A stretch of 64,000 nucleotides of DNA from Scilla litardierei (taxonomy: Eukaryota; Streptophyta; Magnoliopsida; Asparagales; Asparagaceae), in NCBI GenBank assembly GCA_030789695.1, contig CM061132.1, forward strand, positions 32,574,418-32,638,417, in the 5' to 3' direction. The notes beneath the pieces were generated by a model. It had not been told where the DNA came from, did not search any database, and worked only from the letters and a program-made list of their open reading frames with translations. Position numbers and translations under genes: made by a program. Shown piece after piece: positions 10,698-21,559 of this stretch; within the stretch, counting starts at the first letter, position 1, and the number at the start of each line of letters is the position of its first letter.

Positions 10698-11599
10698 GAG
10701 ATTGTACGCTTACATGGAGTCCCCGTGAGCATCGTGTCGGACAGAGATACGAGGTTCACTTCTCAGTTCTGGAGAAGTCTGCAGGAGAACTTGGGTACGA
10801 GTCTGAGCTTCAGCACGGCGTACCACCCGCAGACCGACGGCCAGTCCGAGAGGACTATTTAGATCCTGGAGGATATGCTGCGAGCTTGTACGCTCGATTT
10901 GAAGGGTTCTTGGGAGGACCATCTCCACTTGGTGGAGTTTTCATATAACAACAGCTACCAGGCGAGCATTGACATGGCGCCGTTTGCTGCCTTATATGGA
11001 AGGAAATGTCGTTCGCCACTGAGCTGGGATGACATCGGAGGGAGCTGTTGGGTCCCGAGATGATAGTGGAAGCTGTGGATGTCGTGAGAGACATCAGGGA
11101 GAAGCTTAGAGTTGCACAGGATCGCTTCAAGCATTGGGCTGATGCCAAGAGGAGACCTTTGGAGTTCCAGCCTGGAGATCACGTCTTCCTGAAGATTTCT
11201 CTGAACCGCGGAGTTATTCGTTTTGGGAAGAAGGGAAAGCTGAGCCCAAGGTATATTGGACCGTTTGATGTGCTAGAGCGTGTGGGAGCAGTGGCCTACC
11301 GCCTTGCTCTGCCACCATCTTTGGAGGGAGTTCACGACGTTTTCCACGTATCTCAGCTACGTCGGTACGTCAGTGATCCGTCACACACGGTCGACTTCTC
11401 AGAGATTACAGTTCGCCCGGATCTGACATATGAACAACAGCCTGTGCAGATTTAGGACCGTCGACAGAAATAGTTGAGGAATAAGATAGTCGACCTGGTG
11501 AGAGTGATGTGGCGTCACGGATCACCTGGAGAGTCCACCTGGGAGCGCGAAGATGATATGAGAGAGCGCTTCCCGCATCTCTTCCCGAGCAGTGCTTGA
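10698..11599 (+). pseudogene. pol: Element B C-terminal integrase and chromodomain
   Basis: The second catalytic aspartate is in [15 protein letters not shown], and the glutamate lies in the QSERT segment. TAG at 10860 follows RTI, where glutamine is expected. The frame then runs through LHLVEFSYNNSYQASI to about 11035. A small deletion near 11036-11042 shifts it, and the GPF/Y part (LSPRYIGPFDVLERVG, RLALPPSLEGVHDVFHVSQL) continues in a second frame. After TAG stops at 11453 and 11471, the chromodomain-like tail (LRNKIVDLVRVMWRHG, ESTWEREDDMRERFPHLF) ends at TGA 11597-11599. The tail supports the chromovirus assignment. A polypurine tract follows. Confidence 0.85.
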
Positions 11600-11626
11600 T
11601 GTTGATTCCGAGGACGGAATCATTTC

Positions 11627-11640
11627 TAAGTTGGGGAGGA
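11627..11640 (+). other. Polypurine tract of element B
   Basis: Purine-rich aagttggggagga immediately before the 3' LTR start TGTAACGG. Confidence 0.8.
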
Positions 11641-14611
11641 TGTAACGGTCAGTTTCCGATCGTAATTTCTTTGTGCACGTGCGCTTGACCGTGCACGTAT
11701 TTATTTTAGACTTTGGTTGTTTCCGAATCCTATCGTGTGATATGTCGTTGTGACCCTCTCTGAGAGTACTACATTTGTCGTGTTGATTTGCAACATCATT
11801 TCACGGGCCATTCGCCCACGATTTGACTTTGTCTGAGGAGACGTCGCGTATCTCACTTTTGACTTGAGGCGTTTTTATTTTTAATTTCATTTATCTTCAT
11901 CGAAATTGTGATCCGTCTCCTCTGACTTCTTTCTCTCGTCGCCCCGATCGCCCCGGTATTTTTTCTTATAATTTTTAGGCACCGTTTGACCTATGTGCAC
12001 TTTTAGACCCAGTTAATTACAATTTTGCCCAAACAACTTAGCCCTAATTAACCCTAATTAACCCTAATTGGCAACCCCTCACGTGTGACCCTTTCCCCTA
12101 GTCACGTGGGACCCACCCCTATAAAGAAAAACCTAGGTTCTTCTAAAAATTTTCACAGCAGCCCAAATTCCTTGTGCCGGCCCTAGAAAACAAAATACCC
12201 ACACAAAACCCCTTTCCTCTTCCACCTGAGCCCACGCCGGAGCTCCTAGCCGCCGCCGACCTACCCACGGCACTCCCTCAGCCTCCCTCTCTCGCCTGAC
12301 ACCTCGGGCCGCCGCCGCAACCTCCGTTAATCGCCGGAATCCGCGCGCAGCAGCAGCAGCAACTGCTGTGGCCGCCGCAGCCGCCGCAGCCGCAGCCGCA
12401 GCCCTCTAGCTGCTGCCGTGGACTCCCCCCCTGCCTCCTCTCGCCATTGGCAGTGACCTCAGGCCGCGAGACTCCCTTAAACAGCGTGTTCCCTCGCTGT
12501 TTTGGGTGTTTGGCGTTGTTCCGACGCGTCGCCTAGATCTCTCCGTATCCCCTCGCTGTTGGAGTCCCCCGACAGCCTCCTACACCTCCTGGGAGTATTT
12601 ATCAACGTCACGAACTTTCCCTATGACTCCCGACGTCGTAGACGTTGAGTACGACGAACCGCTCATCTCGGTTTGTCGTTACAGCTCTCCGGAAGCCGTA
12701 GAACGCCTACCCGACGCGCTGCTCGCTTATTCACCCTTACTCGCTGTTCACGCGCTTCGTCCGCTGCCCGGACGTGTCCCGCTACGCTACCCGTAGCCGA
12801 GACGCCGTAGGTGATGCAGATCCTCTACCGTTAAGACACTGCGTCCGCTCTACCCCAGACTCCGGAAGAGGTTAGTTTTCCCAGACTCGTAGCACAACCC
12901 ACATCGTAGCGAAACTGAAAACTTAACTAAAATCGGCAACTAAACTCATTAAATTTATTTTCTGCTCCTTTAAAATATTGTGAACAATAGAATCGACGAT
13001 CGGACTTTTTGGACTGTGCACATATGATAGAATCGTCGGATAAGCTGAACGGACACTGCTGACTTGTGACAATTAGGGTAGCCACGCCTAACTTAGAAAT
13101 GAACCTAAATAGGATTTGACGAAAATCGCGACTTGACACCGTCGCTGTGATCCCTTTTCAGACGGACTACCGCGGATGCGACGACTGGACGAGACGCCCC
13201 GGACTGACGACGCACTCGCCATTTCAGGCAAGTGTATCCACTTGCGTTTTGACCATGCCTTAGTTCCAGTTTGTAGAACTGTTAGATTGTGTGTGATGAG
13301 AACCTGACGTGAAATGATAGCGTCCGAGACGACCCTTGACGGCTTAGACTTGACGACAAAGTCTGAGCCTGACAACAACAACCTTGACACCATAGGATTA
13401 TCTTGTGTGTGCGTGCGTGTGGACACCCTAGAATAACAACTCCCTACACTGGTCGTGTCGTGTCGTGTTACACAAAAAGCCTTCGGGCGTTTCAGATGCT
13501 TCCCGAGCGGAAGTGATCTCTGTGATACCAAAAAGCCTACGGGCGTTTCAGATGCTTCCCGAGCGGAAGTGATCTCCGTGATACAAAAAGCCTTCGGGCG
13601 TTTCAGATGCTTCCCGAGCGGAAGTGATCTCTGTGATACCAAAAAGCCTACGGGCGTTTCAGATGCTTCCCGAGCGGAAGTGATCTCCGTGATACAAAAG
13701 CCTTCGGGCGTTTCAGATGCTTCCCGAGCGGAAGTGATCTCCGTGACACAAAAGCCTTCGGGCGTTTCAGGTGCTTCCCTAGCGGAAGTGATCTCTGTAC
13801 TTCTTGTCCTGAGTCTCTGGGTTGGGGTAGGGTTGAGCGTGCGCACGGGAAGAGGGTCTGGCCGCCCTCGAACCGTAAGGCGTGAACCCTTTCGTGTCTT
13901 ACTTGTCCTGTCCCGTCTTGTCCTGTCCTGTCCCGCCATGTCCCGTCTTGTCTTGACACCTGTAGGTTAGTCCCGTAGTCGGTAGCACACGCTACGTCTA
14001 CTGCTTGCTACGTTTACTTTTCCTGCTACGCTACTTTTCGTTACTCAGTTATAACCCCAGCATGCTAAAACAACCAGTAAATCATTGTTAATAGTTGATA
14101 CACTTGCAGTAGAGTCTGACCGTTTGTGTAGACTTTGCCTGACGTACAGTTTCCTTCTTTTGGTGCTGTACGTCAGGTGTGGAGCCAGAGTACGAGTACG
14201 AGGCGGACTTGCCAGTTGACTTGGAGCCGGAGGGCGCTGATCCGGAGTACGATCCAGAGGACGATCAGAGTTAGAGATCTTTTGTTGCTGTTCCAGAGTT
14301 ATCCATTTCAGTTTTAGTTGGGTGCGTTGCACTCTTACTTTCTCGTCTAGGTTGGGTGCTTGCACCATTAGTTTCCTTTCAGCAGTTGTAGCCGTTTCCG
14401 GCATTTTTAGACTCTCAATACTTTGATGATAAACTTTGGAATAAAATGAAATGTTCTTTTCAGTACTTTTGTTATTTCGTACTAACATGCAGGGACCTGT
14501 ACTTTCGCTATGGAATACTACATACGCTTATTGGGTCCGGGCTCTTAGCCCCGGCCTAAGCAGGCCTTCGTCACGCTTCGCCTCCGTGTTTTTGGGAAGC
14601 GGGGCGTGACA
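11641..14611 (+). repeat. Element B 3' LTR
   Basis: 2971 bases, against 2769 in the 5' LTR. The difference is a block of about 200 bases around 12530-12740 missing from the 5' copy. It carries the same TATA box (12120-12126), CAG-rich stretch and 56-base tandem array (13467-13800). It ends GCGTGACA followed by the TSD copy gagac. Confidence 0.92.
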
Positions 14612-15595
14612 GAGACAAGGGAAATCGTGTTGAAAAAGTTCCCAACGGCTCTTTTCTGAGCCCAACTAGTCGGTCAAAGAACAACCATCGACCGACTAGT
14701 TCCTCAACTAGTCGGTCGGTCAATCAACGTAGACCGACTAATGAAAGAACAGCCAAAAGTCGAAGTTCCAGGCAAAGACAACTAGTCGGTCTAAGAAGAC
14801 TTGCCGATCGACTAGTTTCACAACTAGTCGATCGGTGAATGATCTTTGACCGACTAACGCCAAAATAGAATATGCTGACTTCAAGATGACTTAGTCGGTT
14901 TAAGAACAAATGCTGACCGACTAGTTTCTCAACTAGTCGGTCGGTAAACGTTCTTTGACCGACTAACTCGAAACAGTAGCTCAGGCTGAAAATGACTGTA
15001 CACAACTAGTCAGTCTAAGAAGGATTACTGACCGACTAGATCGTCATCTAGTCGGTCGGTGACTCTTCTTTGACCGACTAACTGTAGTCATGGAAAGAGC
15101 TGAATAAAGAGAGGCAAACTAGTCGGTTCATGTAGAGTTGCCGACCGACTAGATCATCATCTAGTCGGTTGGTGACTCTTCTTGAACCAACTAACATGCA
15201 CTCGAAGCCGAGGGAAGAAGCGATAGGCTTCGGGAAAGTTTCTAATGGCTTCTATGAATATCCTAGCTCTAAGATACGAGCGAAATGAAGATAATAAAGT
15301 AAGTCCTACTCAAGGCTTAACATTCTAATCTATGAAGCTAGAAGACTATAAAATAAACCTTACGAGCCGTCTTCAAAGCTTCAATCTTCATTCCTCTTGA
15401 CTTCAATATTGCTCCTTGAGCTTCAACGAAGCTCCAGGCACACGATCACGCGTATTGAGAAGTCTTGAGACGTCGCTTTTGATGTACGTGATATTTTGGC
15501 GACGATCTCCATAACTGCGCTCACAAATAAGTTAGTATACATTATTTATGTTTGCTCATCATCCAAAACCAAATCCGGGGAATCATATCACAACA
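14612..15595 (-). repeat. LTR A, left copy, second part
   Basis: Resumes LTR A after element B; the first five bases are the duplicated target gagac. It contains the five-unit motif array (about 14660-15195) and ends ...catatcacaaca, followed by the element A polypurine tract. It corresponds to 19718-20701 in the right copy. Confidence 0.9.
14660..15195. repeat. Tandem hairpin array, about 114 bp x 5, in LTR A (left copy)
   Basis: Five tandem units. Each carries four half-sites of the motif aactagtcggtc, alternating in orientation. In the middle of a unit the two orientations sit about six bases apart and form a stem of about 13-14 base pairs (for example 14813-14837). On the sense (minus) strand the array lies upstream of the TATA box, in U3. 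An almost identical array is at 19768-20300. Confidence 0.88.
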
Positions 15596-16744
15596 TTCTC
15601 CCCCTTTTTGGTGATGACAAACCAACATAAATAATAATCAACAATAATGATTCAATTGAAATTTACTTACTCCCCCTGCATTGATGACACGTTAGTTCCA
15701 TATTCAATAATATTCATATGCATCAAGCAGCGAGGGAAGATATGAAATATGAACCACATATTGACATATAGGATCTAAATCCATTTTATATCTTTACTCC
15801 CCCTGAATCTAACACATCAAATTAGATTCATGGTAAATTCCTTTGAATTATTAATTAGCACATTGTCATTATTATATCTCTCCCCCTTTGGCATTAGCAA
15901 AAAGAGCGGGAGGAGACAAAACCAATGGCTAAAAAATAACGCATGTGAGTCGAAGAATACGACCAAGGTCCAAAATAACACCAATGCAAAATATCAAATG
16001 CAAAATACCGAATAAAAGCAAAGCGTGTCAAGGAGACCAAAGTCGAAAATCGGAAACCGAAATAATCAAACCATAGGCAAAATACGAAATACGAAATCAT
16101 CTAGCCATAGGCGAAACTCGAAAACCGAAATCATAAAATCATCGATGAAAATCGGAAAACGAAATCACCAAGCCATAGGCGAAAATCGAAATACGAAATC
16201 ATCAAGCCATAGGCGAAAAACGAAATCCGAAATCATCAAAACTTAAATCGATTTCACTTATTGAGTTTTGGAACATACTCTCCAAAATCAACATTAGAGA
16301 CAAAATTTCCAAAGAGAATACCAAAAGTAGCATGCAAAAACATTTGAATGGCATACACTAATCTAGCATACTAGGATTCAAATTGAAACAAAATGATACC
16401 AAACGTAATATATTCTACCAATGGATACCAATGTGAATCAAAAGTATGAAAATACTTACAACATTAAGCTCCCCCTACTTTGGTGCATCACTCAAGCACC
16501 AACAACTCCATTTGAATGAAAATCCTTGCAAATCACGGAGTTGGTAGGGTTGGTATCCCATGGTGAAATTAACCTAGAGAATATCATTTTGGTATCCAAA
16601 AATCTCTTTGGATCCTATGGGTTAGGCAATAAATTTAGAGAACTAAATTCAAATTAAATGAAACCCAATCTTACCATAATTGCTTTGGTACCCATAACAA
16701 TGAAATTAAACTTATGGTACCAAGCAATGAAGGGTCAAAGGAAA
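15596..16744 (-). other. Non-coding 3' internal region of element A with short tandem repeats
   Basis: No coding sequence seen. The region is AT-rich with recurring ctccccctttgg-like tracts (15596, 15670, 15798, 15886, 16471) that resemble extra polypurine tracts on the minus strand. About 16025-16250 holds imperfect tandem repeats containing agccataggcgaaa and cgaaatacgaaatcatc. This is where pol would stand in an autonomous SIRE element. Confidence 0.7.
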
Positions 16745-18937
16745 CTAACCCTTCGGAAACCAAGTCCAAGAGGAACTTGATTTCCCAACATAATCATCAT
16801 TCAAAATAACATCATTAATAAAAGATTGCACATACAAATTCTTATTATGCTTGCTTGTGTTCTTCGGACCCCAAATAGTGTATGTCTTGGGAGTCCTAAT
16901 CCTATTGGGAACATGCATACGTTGTTGATTTCTATGTGATGCATGTCGTGGGTAAGTATATGGCATGCGATGCAAAGGTGCATGACGATAATTATTCATA
17001 TGAGAATGAGGATGAACATATGAATGTGGAGGAACACGTGCATGAGTGTGTCTCACAAGGTGTGCACGTGCTCGTGGGTGCGGAGCATAAAAATCATCAT
17101 TTGTGCTAGCATGTGGGGTAGGATGTGTGTTCCTACGTGGCATGGCATACATGAAGGCATGACCCTTCTTTGGAGGTCCACCCAAATTGGGTTTCTTTCC
17201 AAATGGGGGGGTGTTCCTAGCGGAAGCACCATTGGTAGAAGAACTACCCATGACGTGTTTACTTCCACTAGTAGAAGCATCGGAAGATGGCCTAACAAAG
17301 GTGGCGGACGATTTGGATGAATCTACCATCTTATACCCCAAAACAATGTGATGATTGGCCGGAGGTAAGTCATTTAGGATATTATCCAACTTGCCCTTAC
17401 CTTTGTTGAATTCATGAATTCGGCCTAATGTGCTCTCATGCTTCTCGGTGAAAGAATGCAAAGAAGCATCCAAAGTGGACACTTGCGATGCGAGTGCACG
17501 AACACGTGATTTGAGATTTTTATTCTCAATACTCAAAGTTGAGATTTGAGACGTCAAATCCGCTATCACATGTTCATCCGAATCCTCGATATGAACATGC
17601 TCAAGTTGAGACTTGAGATTTTCAATCTCATTTCTCAACTCATCAACAACGGTGTCGTTGTTGACGATGAAAGGCTTAGGCGAGTTTTTAAGACTATCTA
17701 ATTCATTTTTAGTCTTCATAAACTTAGTAGCCATATTAGAAAACTTATTCCATAGTTGTTCATTGGCTATTCTAAGTTCATCATTGGTTACCTCTTCGCC
17801 TTCATCCTCGCTTCCATCGAAGGAAGTCTCTTCATCACGATCCTCTTTTCCCATGAAGCACGTGTGTGCTTTCTCCACTCTTTCATCGTCCGACTCTCCA
17901 CTTGAGGAGTCGGAGTCGGTGAAAGTGCCGACAAGCCCTTTCTTGTGCTTTCTTGACTTGTCGTGCTTGGATCCCTTCCATTTTCCCTTGTGTTTGTAGA
18001 GAGGACAATCCGGCTTGATATGTCCTGGCTTGTTGCATTTGTAACACACGGGAGTAGAAACATTAGTCGAAATAAATTTAGATTTACGATTCAACTTACC
18101 TTGTCGGAAGAATCGGAGGAACTTCTTTGCCATATCGGCCAAAGCTTCCATGTCCAACTCATCGTCCGATTCTTCTTCCGATTCTTCATCATCGGTAGAT
18201 GGAGCGGCCTTGTATGCAATCGCCTTTTTCTTAGGCTCGTCTTGCTTCAAGTACGACTTCATCTTTTCTTTCATCATGAGCTTGCTATCCTTGCGTACCT
18301 CGTATGACATCAAGGTACCCATTAGTTGAGTAACCGTATAAGTTTTCATGTCATTACCTTCCTCGATGGCGAAGGTACGCTTCTCCCAACAAGAAGGAAG
18401 TCCATCGATTATCTTCGAGACTTTCTCCTTTTGGGTGTAGGTCTTCCCAAGAGCTTCCAACTCGTTTGTGATGTCGACGAATCAAGCATAATACTCTTTC
18501 ATCTTTTCACCCTGCAGCATATGAAATAATTCGAAATCTTTATTCACTACCACGAGTTTAGAATCTCTTACCCGACTCGTCCCTTCATGTAAGATGAGGA
18601 GGGAGTTCCATATTTGATATGCACTCTTACATGTGCATATCTTATTGAAGTCCTCAGGCTCCAATGCGCACTGCAAGGCGTTCATTGCCTTGGCATTACT
18701 TACCTCCGCAGAGACCTCCGCGGGAGTCCATTTTGCGAAATCTTGTTCGGAGGGCTTGACGTACTCATTCATCGTGGCTCTCCAAAGTGAAGCGCTCCGG
18801 AGGAACGTTTCCATTCGGCATTTCCAGTACCCGTAGTTGGTACCGTTGAAGGAAGGAGGCCTAGATGAAGATTGCCCTTCCAAAACTGAGGAAGCTCCTT
18901 GACGATCCTTGAAGACGTTGTAGTCGTTGTTCGTCAT
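16745..18937 (-). CDS. gag: SIRE-like Gag of element A (one internal stop)
   Basis: About 730 codons on the minus strand, starting MTNNDYNVFKDRQGASS. The N-terminal capsid part has the copia signature PPSFNGTNYGYWKCRMETFL and IWNSLLILHEGTSRVRDSK. The frame is interrupted once by TGA at 18484-18482 (EYYA*FVDI), probably from CGA by C-to-T change, and is otherwise open. A CCHC zinc knuckle, CYKCNKPGHIKPDC, lies about 290 residues in and is preceded by an acidic stretch. A long coiled-coil-like segment (LRNEIENLKSQLEHV, LTSQISTLSIENKNLKSRV) and a His/Pro-rich tail follow, ending SWTWFPKG. That end is about where protease begins in SIRE, so the protein is Gag cut off from Pol. It would package element RNA; replication enzymes must come from elsewhere. 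Confidence 0.88.
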
Positions 18938-18963
18938 AGCTTTGAACTTGTAGCTTTAACCTT

Positions 18964-18976
18964 GGCTCTGATACCA
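18964..18976 (-). other. Primer-binding site of element A
   Basis: The minus strand reads TGGTATCAGAGCC, complementary to the 3' end of initiator-Met tRNA, two bases from the end of the 5' LTR (18979). Confidence 0.88.
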
Positions 18977-19709
18977 ATTGTTGTGCCCTGTGGTAGCTAC
19001 TGCACACGTACTAGAGGGGGGGTGAATAGTACTTAAAATATCAAGATAGTTATTCCTAATTATTGTGCAAGAAACAAACGACAATGCGGAATTAAACAAC
19101 TATCAACAAGAATTAAAACATACGCAAACAAACGATATTACTGGGTTCGGATCCACCCAAGTCTCCCCGACTTGTTCCCGGTGATCCTACGTCCCAACCA
19201 CCCGGATCCCCTCCGGATACTTGAGTTAGCAACCCTAACTCAAGATTTCCACTAACCCACTTGCGGAAACTCCACAAGTGCAATCGACCTACAAGAGATG
19301 TCCGTGAATCCCACAACCCGGGATCACGCAAACTCTCACAACCGAGAGTATGCAACAATTCAAATATGAAATGAAATAAACTCTTACCTTACAAAATCCT
19401 ATGCCTTGAGTATACTTACCAAATTAGGGCAAAGATGGATTTTGAGGAAGATGATGCCACCAAACCCTAGCTTCAAGAAGATGACCAGCAATGGAAGCCT
19501 AGGGTGGAGTATGGTGACTAGAATCAAGCTCTTGGCTTGAGAAGCTCACAATGGAGAGAATCTCTCTTGAGGAAGATGGCTCAAAGAGTGAAGAGAGAGA
19601 TTCTTGTGAGGGAGAGAGAGCTTTGAATTAGCTTGGGAGAGCTCTTCTCTTAGGTCTGAAATTGCTTGTAAAATGGACCTTCAACCTTGCCTCAAACGTA
19701 TCAAGATTG

Positions 19710-19717
19710 TATTTATA
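19710..19717 (-). promoter_or_regulatory. TATA box of LTR A
   Basis: The minus strand reads TATAAATA. The hairpin array begins about 50 bases upstream (higher coordinates) on the transcribed strand. Confidence 0.6.
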
Positions 19718-19767
19718 GAGACAAGGGAAATCGTGTTGGAAAAGTTCCCAACGGCTCTTTTCTGAAC

Positions 19768-20300
19768 CCAACTAGTCGGTCAAAGAACAACCACCGACCG
19801 ACTAGTTCATCAACTAGTCGGTCGGTCAATCAACGTAGACCGACTAATGAAAGAACAACCAAAAGTCGAAGTTCCAGGCAAAGACAACTAGTCGGTCTAA
19901 GAAGACTTGCCGACCGACTAGTTTCACAACTAGTCGGTCGGTGAATGATCTTTGACCGACTAACGCCAAAATAGAATAGGCTGACTTCAAGATGACTTAG
20001 TCGGTTTAAGAACAAATGCTGACCGACAAGTTTCTCAACTAGTCGGTCGGTAAACGTTCTTTGACCGACTAACTCGAAACAGTAGCTCAGGCTGAAAATG
20101 ACTGTACACAACTAGTCGGTCTAAGAAGGATTACTGACCGACTAGATCGTCATCTAGTCGGTCGGTGACTCTTCTTTGACCGACTAACTGTAGTCATGGA
20201 AAGAGCTGAATAAAGAGAGGCAAACTAGTCGGTTCATGTAGAGTTGCCGACCGACTAGATCGTCATCTAGTCGGTTGGTGACTCTTCTTGAACCAACTAA
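19768..20300. repeat. Tandem hairpin array, about 114 bp x 5, in LTR A (right copy)
   Basis: Units start near 19770, 19886, 19995, 20109 and 20223. Each has the order forward, reverse, forward, reverse of the aactagtcggtcggt motif. Central hairpins such as gaccgactag / ctagtcggtc have 4-6 base loops. The motif is better conserved than the sequence between motifs. Confidence 0.9.
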
Positions 20301-20706
20301 CATGCACTCGAAGCCGAGGGAAGAAGCGATAGGCTTCAGGAAAGTTTCTAATGGCTTCTATGAATATCCTAGCTCTAAGATATGAGCGAAATGAAGATAA
20401 TAAAGTAAGTCCTACTCAAGGCTTAACATTCTAATCTATGAAGCTAGAAGACTATAAAATAAACCTTACGAGCCGTCTTCAAAGCTTCAATCTTCATTCC
20501 TCTTGACTTCAATATTGCTCCTTGAGCTTCAACGAAGCTCCAGGCACACGATCACGCGTATTGAGAAGTCTTGAGACGTCGCTTTTGATGTGCGTGATAT
20601 TTTGACGACGATCTCCATAACTGCGCTCACAAATAAGTTAGTATACATTATTTATGTTTTCTCATCATCCAAAACCAAATCCGGGGAATCATATCACAAC
20701 ATGGCG

Positions 20707-21490
20707 GTAGCCGTCAACGTAGCGGTATAGTTCGTCGATGGATTCCCTCAAGGCACGAGCCGGGCATGGTCACGAGCCTTGGTTGGATCCATCGATTTCC
20801 CTATTCGGATCCTATAGATACCCTTTAAGCACATCAATTCCACAGACCGTGGGCATGATCTCAGTACGGGTTATCTAGAGATTCGGTAGGATCGACCGAA
20901 ATACTTCCCTAAATCCCTAATTCAATGTGGAGATTCAGATCTACATCTTTCCCCTAGGATCTTAGGGCTAACCCATCAACCCTAGAGAGATCTACTCACA
21001 CATGGCACTAAAAACATCATTTTTAGAGATGAAGACATCATAACAATCAAAAGAATAAAAGTAGAAGACTTACAGCGGAAGATAGATAAGAATTGCAATT
21101 TATAGATCTAAGAAAAATTCCAGATTCCCAAGCACAAGAGCAATCAAGAACAAAAGTCACAATCTGAACGTTTCGATCCAATCTCTTTTAACAAAAATTA
21201 ATCTAAAAATTAACTCTCTCCTCTGCTCTCTCTCTTCTCCTCCAATGGCTTCAAAGGTGTGGTGAACTCCTACAGGGCTCCACCAATGAGCTCACGGGCA
21301 TGTCGGATGTGTCCATACCCAAGTGGGGTCCCAAATCGCTTCAAAATCCCTGAAAACTCATAAAACACTACGAAACTCGAATATAACGTCAGAAACGTGA
21401 TATCGTAGCAAAATGTGGGATTTGGATGCGAAAATGATATGGAATGCAATGAAATGATGATATGAAAAAGTGAAAAATATGGACACATCA
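20707..21490 (-). repeat. LTR C, left copy, second part
   Basis: Continues from 3292 with gtagccgtcaacgtagcgg and ends ...gacacatca at 21490. A polypurine tract (minus-strand AAGCTTGGGGGATTT, complement of 21491-21505) abuts its right end. The same LTR therefore has a primer-binding site on its left and a polypurine tract on its right, so it is shared by two internal regions. Confidence 0.85.
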
Positions 21491-21559
21491 AAATCCCCCA
21501 AGCTTACCTCTTACTCGTCCTCGAGGAAGACGAATAATCGGTACGCTAGGAGGAAAACA

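Larger units (their letters stand above)
4038..14611 (+). mobile_element. Element B: Ty3/gypsy chromovirus (Tekay/Del-like), complete but defective
   Basis: Full-length plus-strand element with TGTAACGG...GCGTGACA ends and a perfect TSD gagac (4033-4037 and 14612-14616). The empty site is visible at 19718-19722 in the other LTR A. Order: 5' LTR (4038-6806), leader, gag, protease, RT, RNase H, integrase, C-terminal chromodomain, polypurine tract (11627-11640) and 3' LTR (11641-14611). The chromodomain and very long LTRs fit the Tekay/Del group; that assignment is inference. No clean initiator-Met primer site follows the 5' LTR, only TGGT at 6815-6818 followed by diverged bases. Coding DNA carries seven in-frame TAG stops, at least two frameshifts and two intron-like gaps. 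Confidence 0.93.
3293..20701 (-). mobile_element. Element A: SIRE-like Ty1/copia element, gag only, host of element B
   Basis: Complete LTR element on the minus strand. It is bounded by TG...CA ends and a perfect 5-base target duplication tggcg (3288-3292 and 20702-20706). Without element B and its extra TSD it is about 6.8 kb: a 3' LTR (3293-4037 plus 14617-15595), an internal region (15596-18978) and a 5' LTR (18979-20701). A primer-binding site matching initiator-Met tRNA (TGGTATCAGAGCC on the minus strand, 18964-18976) and a polypurine tract (minus-strand complement of 15596-15608) are present. The only protein encoded is Gag. Protease, integrase and RT are missing, so it must rely on partner elements. 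The LTR copies are nearly identical by eye, so the insertion is young. It lies inside LTR C. Confidence 0.93.
18979..20701 (-). repeat. LTR A, right copy (5' LTR of element A), uninterrupted
   Basis: 1723 bases, TGTTGTGCCC...CATATCACAACA on the plus strand. It shows the empty version of element B's target (19710-19722: TATA-box complement followed by gagac). U3 contains the motif array 19768-20300. Nearly identical to the left copy by eye. Confidence 0.93.

Noticed and set aside
11453..11473. Programmed stop-codon readthrough in element B
   Set aside because: Stops are scattered over all domains and accompanied by frameshifts, so decay is the simpler explanation.
14660..15195. Possible CRISPR-like array
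   Set aside because: The repeats alternate in orientation, spacers are not unique, units lie inside a plant LTR and occur identically in the second LTR.
18964..18976. tRNA gene
   Set aside because: Only the short tRNA 3'-end complement used as primer-binding site is present; no cloverleaf sequence surrounds it. The same applies to the other primer sites.
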